The notes under the pieces were generated by a model, which did not search any database, was not told the origin of the DNA, and was given only the letters and a program-made list of their open reading frames with translations. 64,000 nt of DNA from Pelosinus fermentans. GTDB taxonomy: Bacteria > Bacillota > Negativicutes > DSM-13327. Below, one piece after another: positions 53,753-62,215 of this stretch. Position 1 is the stretch's first letter, and each line of letters begins with the position of its first letter. Location of the stretch: positions 24,853 to 88,852 of the forward strand of contig DJJR01000016.1 of NCBI GenBank assembly GCA_002434245.1, written 5' to 3'. Position numbers and translations under genes: made by a program.

Positions 53753-54622
53753 TTATTCAAAAACTTCTGTGGCTTCTTCTTTTAAATCTTCGGAAAAAGA
53801 TATCCCTAGATTTTCCGCAGTAAACTGATTCAGCCAAATTTCTGGTGTTTTTACAGTATCGACAGGTATTTGGCTAGGACTAGCACCTTTTAGAATTTGC
53901 GTCGCTTTCACGGCACACTCTTTACCTAACTGATAGTGGTTAGCTACCAAACCAGCCAAGGCACCGTCAGGTATATTGGGGGCATGAGAAGCAATGATAG
54001 GAATTTCAAGGGTATCCGTATAATAAACGATAGTGGCAAAATTATCTTCAATGATTTTGCCGATTGGCAGAAATAAAGCATCTAAATCATTTGGTAATAT
54101 ATCCGGTAAATTGGATAAATCCTCCGCCTCTTTTATAGGAATTTCTATAAATTGCACTTTGGGATTGTTTAATTTACGAAAGTTTGCTACTTCTACAATC
54201 GCATTAGAGTCCTCAGTATGATAAAGCATACCGATTTTTTGGATGGCAGGTAAGAGACGGTTTATAAAGTTTAATTTATCTTCTGCTTTGACCATGCCTG
54301 CAACTCCAGTTGCTTTACCGCCAGGCTCTGCCATGCTAAGTACCAAGTTAGCACCAATAGGATCAAATACAGGTGTAAACACTACTGGAATATCTTGTGT
54401 AAGTTTTACAGCAGCCGCAGCCGCTGGTGTCGAGCAAGCAAAGATGAGATCCACTTCTTTTTCGGCTAATTGATTCGCTAATTTAGCAAGCTGATCTATA
54501 TTGCCATCGGCATTTAAATAATGAAACTCGGCATGAATACCGCGTTCTGTAAGTTCTGCTTTAAAACCATGGACGGCATCATCTAAATTTTGCGTCAATT
54601 GCAGAATGCCTATAGTATACAA
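53753..54622 (-). CDS. ABC-type substrate-binding protein lacking a signal peptide
   Basis: This 289-residue periplasmic-binding-protein fold is of the ABC_sub_bind (TrpX-like) family, with IGILQLTQNLDDAVHGFK at the start, LIFACSTPAAAAAVKLTQD, FTPVFDPIGANLVLSM and a second lobe with IIASHAPNIPDGALAG. The mature domain begins at residue 1. There is no signal peptide or lipobox, and no permease or ATPase gene lies nearby. It may be a cytoplasmic ligand sensor, or the true start may lie upstream, but I see no upstream signal. It lies 37 nt before the U32 gene on the minus strand. Confidence 0.85.
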   Translation of the reverse strand: MYTIGILQLTQNLDDAVHGFKAELTERGIHAEFHYLNADGNIDQLAKLANQLAEKEVDLIFACSTPAAAAAVKLTQDIPVVFTPVFDPIGANLVLSMAEPGGKATGVAGMVKAEDKLNFINRLLPAIQKIGMLYHTEDSNAIVEVANFRKLNNPKVQFIEIPIKEAEDLSNLPDILPNDLDALFLPIGKIIEDNFATIVYYTDTLEIPIIASHAPNIPDGALAGLVANHYQLGKECAVKATQILKGASPSQIPVDTVKTPEIWLNQFTAENLGISFSEDLKEEATEVFE

Positions 54623-54852
54623 TTCACAACACCTCTTTAAACATTTATAACCTCTATATATTCAACTTATTTATGAAAATACCTGCGAAACATAACAAAA
54701 ATATACTGGTCTTACCCATAAAGACATCTGGTATTGTCCATTCAGAAAGAATGAATTACATAGTGGTTCCGTTATTTCTTACTATAAAGTATAATAAAAA
54801 TGAACTTTTCTATAGGAATAAGAATTGTGTCATCTAAAAGGATGTGAAATAG

Positions 54853-57800
54853 ATGGAAAAAGAATTGCAGCACTCTAATGCTAGGTCATTTGTGCATTTG
54901 CATGTACATACAGAATATAGCCTACTTGATGGTGCCAGCCGTATTGGAAGTCTGGTAAAACGAGCAAAAGAACTCAATATGCCAGCAATCGCAATTACCG
55001 ATCATGGTACAATGTATGGCATTGTTGATTTTTATAAACAAGCAAAAAAGCAAGGTATTAAACCCATCATTGGCTGTGAGGTCTATGTGGCTCCCCGTTC
55101 CCGGCGGGAAAGAACTATGGTAGAAGGGGAAGCTTACTATCATTTGGTATTATTGGCTGAAACCGATGAAGGATATCGTAATTTGATTGAGTTGGTATCA
55201 AGAGGAAATACCGAAGGCTTTTATTATAAACCGAGAGTTGATAAAGAATTGCTTAGCCAATATAGTAAGGGACTCATTTGCCTAAGTGCCTGCATTGCAG
55301 GGGAAATCCCTTCCTGGCTGTTAAAAGATAATATCACTGTTGCTGAGACGTTAGTTCAAGAATATATTGATATCTTTGGAAAAGATAATTTTTTTCTTGA
55401 AATCCAGGATCATGGGATACCGGAACAAAAAAAGGTAAATAAGCTTTTGATCGAAATGTCTCGTAAATTTGACGTTGGTTTAGTCGCGACCAATGACTTG
55501 CATTATATTAACAAGCAGGATGCAGAATGTCATGATGTGTTGTTATGCATTCAAATGGGAAAAACCGTAGATGATACTGCTAGAATGAAATTCTTCAGTG
55601 ATGAATTTTATTTGAAAGATTTTGATGAAATGGCACAGTTATTTGGGGCGTATCCAGAAGCCCTTGCAAATACTTGCTGCATTGCAGAGCGTTGTAATGT
55701 GACCTTAGATTTTGGCAATTTATATTTGCCTGAATTTCCTGTACCAGAAGGTCTTACGGCAAATGATTATCTTGAAAAGCTGTGCCGGGATCAGTTGAAA
55801 GAGCGCTACAGTGAAGTCACCTCAGAGATTAATGATCGTTTGGTCTTTGAGCTAGGCGTTATTATGAAGATGGATTATTCAGGGTACTTTTTAATTGTTT
55901 GGGATTTTATTAATTATGCCAGGCAACAGGAAATTCCTGTAGGACCAGGTCGTGGATCGGCTGCGGGTAGTATTGTTGCATACTTATTGGGGATCACTAA
56001 TATTGATCCGATTGCTTATGGCTTGTTGTTTGAACGATTTTTGAATCCTGAACGGGTTACTATGCCCGATATTGATATTGATTTTTGTTATGTGAATCGC
56101 GGCAGGATCATTGAATATGTATCAGAACGTTATGGTGCGGATCGGGTAGCCCAGATTATTACCTTTGGAACGATGGCTGCTAAAGGAGCCATTCGAGATG
56201 TAGGGCGAGCTTTAAATATGCCCTATGGGGAAGTCGATCGAATTGCTAAAATGGTACCGAATGAATTGGGGATTACGCTGCGGCGGGCTTTGGAAATCAG
56301 TTCGGATTTTCGTGCTGCTTATGAAAATGAACCAGCGGTAGGAAAATTGTTAGATTTAGCAATGGCAGTTGAAGGATTGCCGCGACACGCTTCTACTCAT
56401 GCTGCAGGGCTAGTGATCTCTAAAGAACCTTTGACCCATTATGTGCCGCTGCAAAATTCTGCCGAAGGTTTTTTAACGACGCAATATGATAAGGATAAAG
56501 TAGAAGATCTGGGCTTATTAAAGATGGACTTGTTAGGGCTTCGAACACTAACTGTTATTGGTGATACGATTAAGCTTGTACAGAAAAGTCGGGGGATAAA
56601 GATTGATATTGATCATATTCCCTTAGATGATCCTAAAGTAAGTGCTATGTTGACCAATGGCGACACAGCAGGCGTCTTTCAGCTAGAGTCAAGTGGTATC
56701 ACTACGTTAGTGAAGGATCTAAGACCTGAATGTTTTGCCGATTTAATACCCTTAGTGGCGCTATATCGACCAGGTCCTTTAGGAAGTGGCATGGTAGAAG
56801 ACTTTATCAATGGCCGGCATGGTAAAAAAACAGTTACGTATGTACATCCCTTATTAGAGCCAATTTTATGTGATACCTTCGGCGTTATTTTGTATCAGGA
56901 ACAAGTTATGCAGATTGCCTCGGTGATGGCTGGTTTTTCCTTGGGACAAGCGGATTTGCTAAGACGAGCCATGGGAAAAAAGAAACACGATGTACTAGAT
57001 GCCCAACGGGAGAATTTCTTACAGGGGGCTAGTGAACGGGGCATTGAACGGAAGATGGCAGGGGAAATTTTTGATTTGATGGCACACTTTGCCGATTATG
57101 GTTTTAATAAATCCCATAGTGCGGCTTATGCTTTGGTTGCCTATCAAACTGCTTATTTAAAGGCGAATTATCCTCAAGAATTTATGGCAGCTTTATTGTC
57201 AAGCGTCATGGGAACCAATGAGAAAATTGGCTCTTATATTGAGACTTGCCGTCAAATGGGTATTGATGTACTGCCGCCTGATATCAATGCCAGTCAAAGT
57301 AGTTTTAGTGTAGATGGGAATGGGATACGTTTCGGCTTGGCAGCAGTAAAAAACGTCGGTGAGAATGCTATCCAAAATATGGTGGCTGCTCGTGATGCCA
57401 ATGGAAAATTTGAGTCCCTGGTAGACTTATGCACTAAAGTGGATATGCGCTTAATTAATAAACGGGTAATCGAAAGTTTAATTAAATGCGGTGCATTTGA
57501 TTCATTGGGTGCAAAGCGTTCACAGTTATTAGCAGTACTAGAACGAGCAATCGACATGGCTGCAGTGCGTCAGCGGGATAAGGTCAGTGGACAGATCGGC
57601 TTGTTTGGTGAAGAAACTTTAAATGATGCAGATGAGATTAGTCTGCCGGATATTCCCGAGATCCCAAAAGAACAGATGCTGGTATTGGAAAAAGAAATCA
57701 CTGGCTTTTATGTAACGGGACATCCCTTAGATGCGTATAGAGAGAAGATGAACAGCTTCACTCCGCTAATTGAGTTGGTTACTGGTGAATATGGTGACGG

Positions 57801-58281
57801 CAAGAATATTAAAGTAGCGGGACTCATTATTAGTGCAAAGCGAATTACTACAAGGAATGGTGGAATGATGTGCTTTATTGCTCTGGAGGATTTTACAGAG
57901 CAGATAGAAGTCGTGATTTTCCCGAAAACCTTTGATAAAGTTAATAAAATTTTATTACCAGATACGCCTGTTCGGGTATCTGGCAGATTGAGCATGAGTG
58001 AGGATAAGGCGAAAGTAATTGCAGATGATATTCAATTACTTGGTGATCCGCAAAATCTGGAAGTGCGGCTTAAAATTAGTAAAGTGCAAGAAAGCGGAGA
58101 TGTTTTTGAAAAATTAAAACAGACCTTTAGGAAATTTCCTGGTTCTAGTGTTGTCTTTTTGCATCTGACAGATAGTCGGCGTGTGATAAAAACAGAACAG
58201 CAATTTTGGATCAGACCTACTCCCGAGGCGATAGAAGCATTAGAAACTATCATTGGCAAAGGGCAGGTAACAGTTGCATAA
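54853..58281 (+). CDS. dnaE: DNA polymerase III alpha subunit DnaE
   Basis: This 1142-residue replicative polymerase has an N-terminal PHP domain (FVHLHVHTEYSLLDGASR). The palm catalytic region has PDIDIDF near residue 405 and, upstream, GPGRGSAAGSIVAYLLG. The thumb/finger region includes FGVILYQEQVMQIA. A C-terminal HhH and OB-fold domain (IKVAGLIISAKR) follows. It is the dnaE1 type, since no exonuclease domain interrupts the PHP domain. No other replisome gene is adjacent. Length is normal. Confidence 0.97.
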   Translation: MEKELQHSNARSFVHLHVHTEYSLLDGASRIGSLVKRAKELNMPAIAITDHGTMYGIVDFYKQAKKQGIKPIIGCEVYVAPRSRRERTMVEGEAYYHLVLLAETDEGYRNLIELVSRGNTEGFYYKPRVDKELLSQYSKGLICLSACIAGEIPSWLLKDNITVAETLVQEYIDIFGKDNFFLEIQDHGIPEQKKVNKLLIEMSRKFDVGLVATNDLHYINKQDAECHDVLLCIQMGKTVDDTARMKFFSDEFYLKDFDEMAQLFGAYPEALANTCCIAERCNVTLDFGNLYLPEFPVPEGLTANDYLEKLCRDQLKERYSEVTSEINDRLVFELGVIMKMDYSGYFLIVWDFINYARQQEIPVGPGRGSAAGSIVAYLLGITNIDPIAYGLLFERFLNPERVTMPDIDIDFCYVNRGRIIEYVSERYGADRVAQIITFGTMAAKGAIRDVGRALNMPYGEVDRIAKMVPNELGITLRRALEISSDFRAAYENEPAVGKLLDLAMAVEGLPRHASTHAAGLVISKEPLTHYVPLQNSAEGFLTTQYDKDKVEDLGLLKMDLLGLRTLTVIGDTIKLVQKSRGIKIDIDHIPLDDPKVSAMLTNGDTAGVFQLESSGITTLVKDLRPECFADLIPLVALYRPGPLGSGMVEDFINGRHGKKTVTYVHPLLEPILCDTFGVILYQEQVMQIASVMAGFSLGQADLLRRAMGKKKHDVLDAQRENFLQGASERGIERKMAGEIFDLMAHFADYGFNKSHSAAYALVAYQTAYLKANYPQEFMAALLSSVMGTNEKIGSYIETCRQMGIDVLPPDINASQSSFSVDGNGIRFGLAAVKNVGENAIQNMVAARDANGKFESLVDLCTKVDMRLINKRVIESLIKCGAFDSLGAKRSQLLAVLERAIDMAAVRQRDKVSGQIGLFGEETLNDADEISLPDIPEIPKEQMLVLEKEITGFYVTGHPLDAYREKMNSFTPLIELVTGEYGDGKNIKVAGLIISAKRITTRNGGMMCFIALEDFTEQIEVVIFPKTFDKVNKILLPDTPVRVSGRLSMSEDKAKVIADDIQLLGDPQNLEVRLKISKVQESGDVFEKLKQTFRKFPGSSVVFLHLTDSRRVIKTEQQFWIRPTPEAIEALETIIGKGQVTVA

Positions 58282-58346
58282 ATGAGAAAGGACCTGCCCT
58301 CAAAATACAAAAGTATGAGAGACAGTCTTTTTCGTAAAAAATCAAA

Positions 58347-58384
58347 AAACTACCCACGTTTTTATAATGTGCGTAGTTTCTTCC
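58347..58384. terminator. Bidirectional terminator between dnaE and the SymE-like gene
   Basis: AAACTACCCAC pairs with GTGCGTAGTTT (one mismatch). The T-run is modest on the + strand but long on the minus strand (TTTTTTGATTTTTT), so it mainly ends the SymE-like transcript. Confidence 0.75.
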
Positions 58385-58434
58385 CATGTATATTGAATTG
58401 TTCTTTAGAATCAAATGCCCGAATACTTTACGTG

Positions 58435-58641
58435 CTATAAAAGGCCGACCGGTGGTGGTTCTTTTCCAATAGTTTTAATGAACAGATAGCCGATTTTCTG
58501 TTCTATTTCGATTTTGTCACCGCACTGAAAGCCAATTTTACCCAGCCATTTGCCCTGCAGCCGGATATATGGTATCCGTTCACCGTTTTGATACATATAG
58601 TTCACGGCAAGGATACGGACACGTTTTTCTTTTACTAACAT
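58435..58641 (-). CDS. SymE-like small protein
   Basis: This 68-residue protein has the SymE toxin pattern: RILAVNYMYQNGERIPYIRL, then QGKWLGKIGFQCGDKIEIEQ, a compact AbrB-like beta fold. In E. coli SymE is an SOS-induced, nucleic-acid-binding toxin held down by antisense RNA SymR. Here the ATG at 58641 follows GGGGGA. The upstream in-frame ATG at 58656 would precede that site. Whether it is toxic here is not shown. It faces a gene-free structured interval. Confidence 0.75.
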   Translation of the reverse strand: MLVKEKRVRILAVNYMYQNGERIPYIRLQGKWLGKIGFQCGDKIEIEQKIGYLFIKTIGKEPPPVGLL

Positions 58642-58710
58642 TATATATTCCCCCATTCATCCCGCCCAACGGTCGTTGTCCGTGGACAGTCTTTTTTAGG
58701 GGGAATTTAA

Positions 58711-58752
58711 AAGGCGCATATGCAAGGTATTTTTTACCTACACATGCGCCTT
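58711..58752 (-). terminator. Candidate minus-strand terminator upstream of the SymE-like gene
   Basis: AAGGCGCAT (58711-58719) pairs with ATGCGCCTT (58744-58752), with an inner AGGTA/TACCT. A short T-run follows on the minus strand only. It overlaps the stop codon of an unproven minus-strand ORF (58738-58926). Confidence 0.5.
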
Positions 58753-58916
58753 GAGTTCGTCATTTGCATAAAAACGAGTAACCCGGTTTGCTATGAAGCA
58801 ACAAACAACAACAAGCCCTGCTGTTTGGCCGGTTACCTGTACTATGACTTTGATTATGGCATGCAGCCGCTCAGTCATTGCCCTTAACAATCTACTATAC
58901 CCAAACATATGGCTGC

Positions 58917-58945
58917 TTGTATTCAAGGGAATAATTGGGTATAAT
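58917..58945 (+). promoter_or_regulatory. Strong SigA-type promoter in a gene-free region
   Basis: TTGTAT (58917-58922), exactly 17 nt of spacer, and consensus TATAAT (58940-58945). It faces away from the SymE-like gene, towards a structured stretch that ends in a terminator. Confidence 0.65.
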
Positions 58946-58951
58946 ATGAAT

Positions 58952-59157
58952 ATCGTCGTGGACAGTTAACTGTTGCGTGTAGGTGGTGTTTTCACCTGCT
59001 CGTGCCTGAAAGTGCTGTAACACTTTCAGGACACGGCGACTTTTAAATTCCCATCCATTTCTAATTATAGTACTTTCTAGCATAATTACAAGTGGAATGG
59101 GTAAAAATATTTTCGACAAACGAATAACCTTCACTGAGGGGCGGTTATTTCTTTTTT
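58952..59157 (+). ncRNA. Candidate structured ncRNA of about 200 nt
   Basis: The transcript expected from the 58917-58945 promoter runs through several stable hairpins. AGGTG/CACCT is at 58981-58997. A perfect 10-bp CCTGAAAGTG/CACTTTCAGG is at 59005-59030. GTCGTG and CACGGCGAC may close this first domain. A second hairpin has CCCAT/ATGGG outside and AATTAT/ATAATT inside (59050-59101). It ends at AATAACC/GGTTATT with a T-rich tail (59123-59157), which looks like a terminator. No protein-coding frame fits. I do not recognise 6S, SRP, tmRNA or a riboswitch class. It fills most of the gap 58657-59267; the remainder up to ydcF shows only GGGGCGGT/ACCGCCCC near 59138 and 59254. Confidence 0.45.
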
Positions 59158-59267
59158 ATGATTAAAACAACAAGCGCTGCGAATGTAGGGGAAGAATCTT
59201 CCTCTATTTTCGTATACCCATTTTTAAGCCAATTTTAGATCATATCCTTTTTGAGACCGCCCCTTTC

Positions 59268-59849
59268 TTATTTTCCTGTGAGAAACAGTACAGCGACAGC
59301 TGCTCCTTCCCGTACATATTGCTTTGTTGTGAGATAAGGGCTGCTGCTAGCCATTGGTGCAGGACTGCCAGTAGCCTGTATTCCAAGGTTTTGGGCTAAT
59401 AGCAAAGAACGGCGTATGTGTGAGGCATTCGAAACGATAACAGCGGTTCTTAAACTATTTACCTGCATAATTTTATGGGAATTAGCTAAATTTTGATAGG
59501 TATTAAAGGATTGATCTTCGAGTAGGATGCGTTCTGCTGGGATTCCGTGATTAAGAAGATACGCTTTCATACTGGCAGCTTCACTGATACTTTCATCTGG
59601 ACCTTGCGCCCCACTGACAATAATGGTAGGGGCATAGCCAGCTTCATATAGCTTTATAGCTTCATCAAGACGTAAACGTAACATGAGACTCGGATCTTGA
59701 CCAAGTATTTTAGCACCAAGGACAATAATGGTGTCACTCTTTACTGGCTGGGTGAGGTAACCAACAACAATAATGGGGATTTCTATAACCAAAATCAATA
59801 GGAGAACAATATAAAGCATGTAGTTGCGTAGTTTTTTAAAAAAGTTCAT
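59268..59849 (-). CDS. YdcF/SanA-type DUF218 membrane protein
   Basis: This 193-residue protein has an N-terminal membrane anchor (MLYIVLLLILVIEIPIIVVG) and a DUF218 domain: DTIIVLGAKILG, MLRLRLDEAIKLYEAGY, IIVSGAQGPDESISEA, then EDQSFNTYQNLANS. Related proteins (SanA, ElyC, YdcF) affect envelope integrity in E. coli. The biochemical function is not established. Its domain would face the periplasm. The start is followed by a region with no other gene until 60105. Confidence 0.9.
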   Translation of the reverse strand: MNFFKKLRNYMLYIVLLLILVIEIPIIVVGYLTQPVKSDTIIVLGAKILGQDPSLMLRLRLDEAIKLYEAGYAPTIIVSGAQGPDESISEAASMKAYLLNHGIPAERILLEDQSFNTYQNLANSHKIMQVNSLRTAVIVSNASHIRRSLLLAQNLGIQATGSPAPMASSSPYLTTKQYVREGAAVAVLFLTGK

Positions 59850-60104
59850 TTACGATCTCCTTTACGATATACAATCGTCCATATTATTATAATATGGTAG
59901 ACAAGATATTACAAAGCTTCCTTAAATAATAGACGTTAGCTCTAAAGTAGATGAAGAAATTATATATTTTGTCACGCCTAAGAAAAATTAGCAGGAATAC
60001 GCTCTAATATGGAGAAAGCAATGTATAGATTTCATTTTGAAATAGGAATGCTTCATAGATTTATAGACAATTGTTAAAAAATGAAAGAAGTAGCAGGAGG
60101 AAAT

Positions 60105-60305
60105 ATGTGGACTGTAATATATATCGCAAAGAATAAAGCGCAAGCTGACAAGTTAAAGAATTTACTCTGTACAGAAGGAATCTTGGCAAATACTAGACAA
60201 GCTGGAGTTGCGTCTGTTGTCGGTGATGGCTTGTATGAAATATTAGTATTAGAATCAGAAGCAGACGAAGCTCATGCTATTCTTTGCCAACATGCAATAA
60301 AGTAA
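60105..60305 (+). CDS. DUF2007-like small protein
   Basis: This 66-residue protein reads MWTVIYIAKNKAQADKLKNL, then a DGLYEILVLESEADEAHAIL tail. It has the short beta-alpha-beta-beta-alpha pattern of DUF2007-like putative signal-transducing proteins. AGGAGG lies 4 nt before the ATG at 60105. It is 43 nt upstream of pyruvate kinase in the same direction, so probably co-transcribed. Such small proteins are often found next to glycolytic genes in Firmicutes, but no role is known to me. Confidence 0.7.
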   Translation: MWTVIYIAKNKAQADKLKNLLCTEGILANTRQAGVASVVGDGLYEILVLESEADEAHAILCQHAIK

Positions 60306-60348
60306 TGATTCATAGATAATGGCAATGGTAAAACGAGGGGTGTGCAAC

Positions 60349-62103
60349 ATGATAAAAAAGACGAAAATTATCTGTACATTAGGGCCAAGTACTGATAAGC
60401 CGGGTATTTTGGAAAGTTTACTAGAAGCTGGCATGAATATTAGTCGATTTAATTTCTCTCATGGATCTCATGAAGAGCAGGGAAAGCGTATCGGAATGTT
60501 GCGTACAGCCAGTAAACAATTGAATAAGAACATTGCCTTATTGCTAGATACCAAAGGACCAGAAATAAGGCTTGGTAAATTTGTCAACGGGAAAATTCAG
60601 TTAAAAATAGGACAAGCATTCACTTTGACATCAAAGGAGATCTTAGGAACTGTAAAGATGGCGTCTGTAAATTACAAGTCATTGCCGCAAGAAGTAGCTG
60701 CTGGTAATACAATTTTATTATCAGACGGATTAGTCAGTCTTCATGTGGATGATGTAATCGGAGATGAGATTATTACCACTGTACAAAACAGTGGCGAAAT
60801 TAGTGATCGTAAAAGAGTAGCGGTGCCTGGTGTGAGTCTTAATTTGCCTTTTTTGTCAGAAGAGGATAAGGCAGACATTTTATTTGGCGTTAACCAGGAT
60901 ATAGATTTTATTGCTGCGTCCTTTGTCCAGCGTGCAGCGGATATAATAGAGATTCGTAAATTATTAGAAGATGCGAATGGACAAATGGAGATTATTGCTA
61001 AGATCGAAAACGCTGAAGGCGTGAAAAATATTGATGAAATACTAAAAGTCGCTGATGGAATTATGGTAGCTAGAGGCGATTTAGGTGTAGAAATTCCTGC
61101 AGAAGAAGTTCCTATTGTGCAGAAAATCTTAATTGAAAAATGTAATAAGGCGGGGAAACCTGTTATTACCGCTACACAAATGTTAGAATCTATGATGATG
61201 AATCCTCGCCCGACAAGGGCAGAAGCCAGTGATATTGCCAATGCTATTTTAGATGGAACTGATTGTATCATGCTCAGTGGTGAAACCGCGTCAGGATGTT
61301 ATCCTGTTGAGACTCTGCAAACAATGGTGAGGATTGCCATGCGCACGGAAGAGTCTTTGAAATATAATACGCTGCTACTCTCGAAAGGTATGACATTGCA
61401 AAATACAACTACGGACGCGATTAGCCATGCTACGGTACAGATCGCTTATGAATTAAATGCTGCTGCAGTTATTACAGCGACAGAACATGGGCATACAGCT
61501 CGCATGGTCTCGAAATATCGCCCTCAGGCCAACATCATTGCAGTTACACCCCATGAGAAGACCCTGCGTCGTATGATGCTGTTTTGGGGTGTTCAACCTG
61601 TTTTGGGCGTAACTACAAAAAATTCAGATGAAATGGTACAGAATGCTACCGCTAAATCCGTGGAACAAGGTTTAGTTAATGAAGGCGATTTAGTTGTTGT
61701 CACCGCGGGTGTACCTGCAGGAATGTCTGGTACAACCAATATGATTCGCGTTCATGTTGTAGGAAGCGTCTTATTACGAGGAGTTGGAATTGGTCAGAGA
61801 TCGGTATCTGGAAAGATCTGCATTGCTCACTCCATTAAAGAAGTTAAAAGCAAGTTTCGGCCGGGAGATATTTTAGTCGTAACAGGCATCGATGAAGAAA
61901 CCGCTGTTTATGCATCTCAGGCAGCTGCCATTATTGCAGAGGAAGGCGGATTGACTTCTAATGCTGCTATCGTTGGTATTAGCGCTGGAATACCCACTAT
62001 AATCGGGGTAGACGGTGCAGTGAAACGTTTGCAGGATGGAATGCTGGTTACTGTTGATGGAGCAAGAGGGCTCATCTATCAGGGAGAAATTAACGCTAGA
62101 TAG
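60349..62103 (+). CDS. pyk: Pyruvate kinase with C-terminal PEP-utilizing-like domain
   Basis: This 584-residue glycolytic enzyme converts PEP and ADP to pyruvate and ATP. Barrel motifs are IICTLGPSTDKPG, ISRFNFSHGSHEEQ, LLDTKGPEIRLG, IIAKIENAEGV and VITATQMLESM. The allosteric C domain follows, then an extra C-terminal domain from ~residue 475, as in Bacillus, related to the PEP-synthase phosphohistidine domain. In that domain the usual TSHA appears as TSNA, so Asn538 replaces the His. The ATG at 60349 follows GAGGGGTG and is preferred over 60319. Confidence 0.95.
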   Translation: MIKKTKIICTLGPSTDKPGILESLLEAGMNISRFNFSHGSHEEQGKRIGMLRTASKQLNKNIALLLDTKGPEIRLGKFVNGKIQLKIGQAFTLTSKEILGTVKMASVNYKSLPQEVAAGNTILLSDGLVSLHVDDVIGDEIITTVQNSGEISDRKRVAVPGVSLNLPFLSEEDKADILFGVNQDIDFIAASFVQRAADIIEIRKLLEDANGQMEIIAKIENAEGVKNIDEILKVADGIMVARGDLGVEIPAEEVPIVQKILIEKCNKAGKPVITATQMLESMMMNPRPTRAEASDIANAILDGTDCIMLSGETASGCYPVETLQTMVRIAMRTEESLKYNTLLLSKGMTLQNTTTDAISHATVQIAYELNAAAVITATEHGHTARMVSKYRPQANIIAVTPHEKTLRRMMLFWGVQPVLGVTTKNSDEMVQNATAKSVEQGLVNEGDLVVVTAGVPAGMSGTTNMIRVHVVGSVLLRGVGIGQRSVSGKICIAHSIKEVKSKFRPGDILVVTGIDEETAVYASQAAAIIAEEGGLTSNAAIVGISAGIPTIIGVDGAVKRLQDGMLVTVDGARGLIYQGEINAR

Positions 62104-62215
62104 AAAGCGGTATGATTTTTTAAAATTTTGTCACTGCTATAACTCATGAGGCTTCCGCTTAAGGCGGAGCCTTATGGTGCTTTAAAGAATCTAAGATGAG
62201 CGGAGGGTGTTGCTA

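Noticed and set aside
58898..58914. A LexA-like sequence AAACATATGG upstream of the SymE-like region
   Set aside because: Only the left half resembles the Firmicute box. The right half does not match GTTCG, and the distance to the SymE-like start is large.
58952..59157. Identification of the structured region as 6S or SRP RNA
   Set aside because: It lacks the SRP tetraloop motif and the long two-armed bubble architecture of 6S RNA. It is left as an unassigned candidate.
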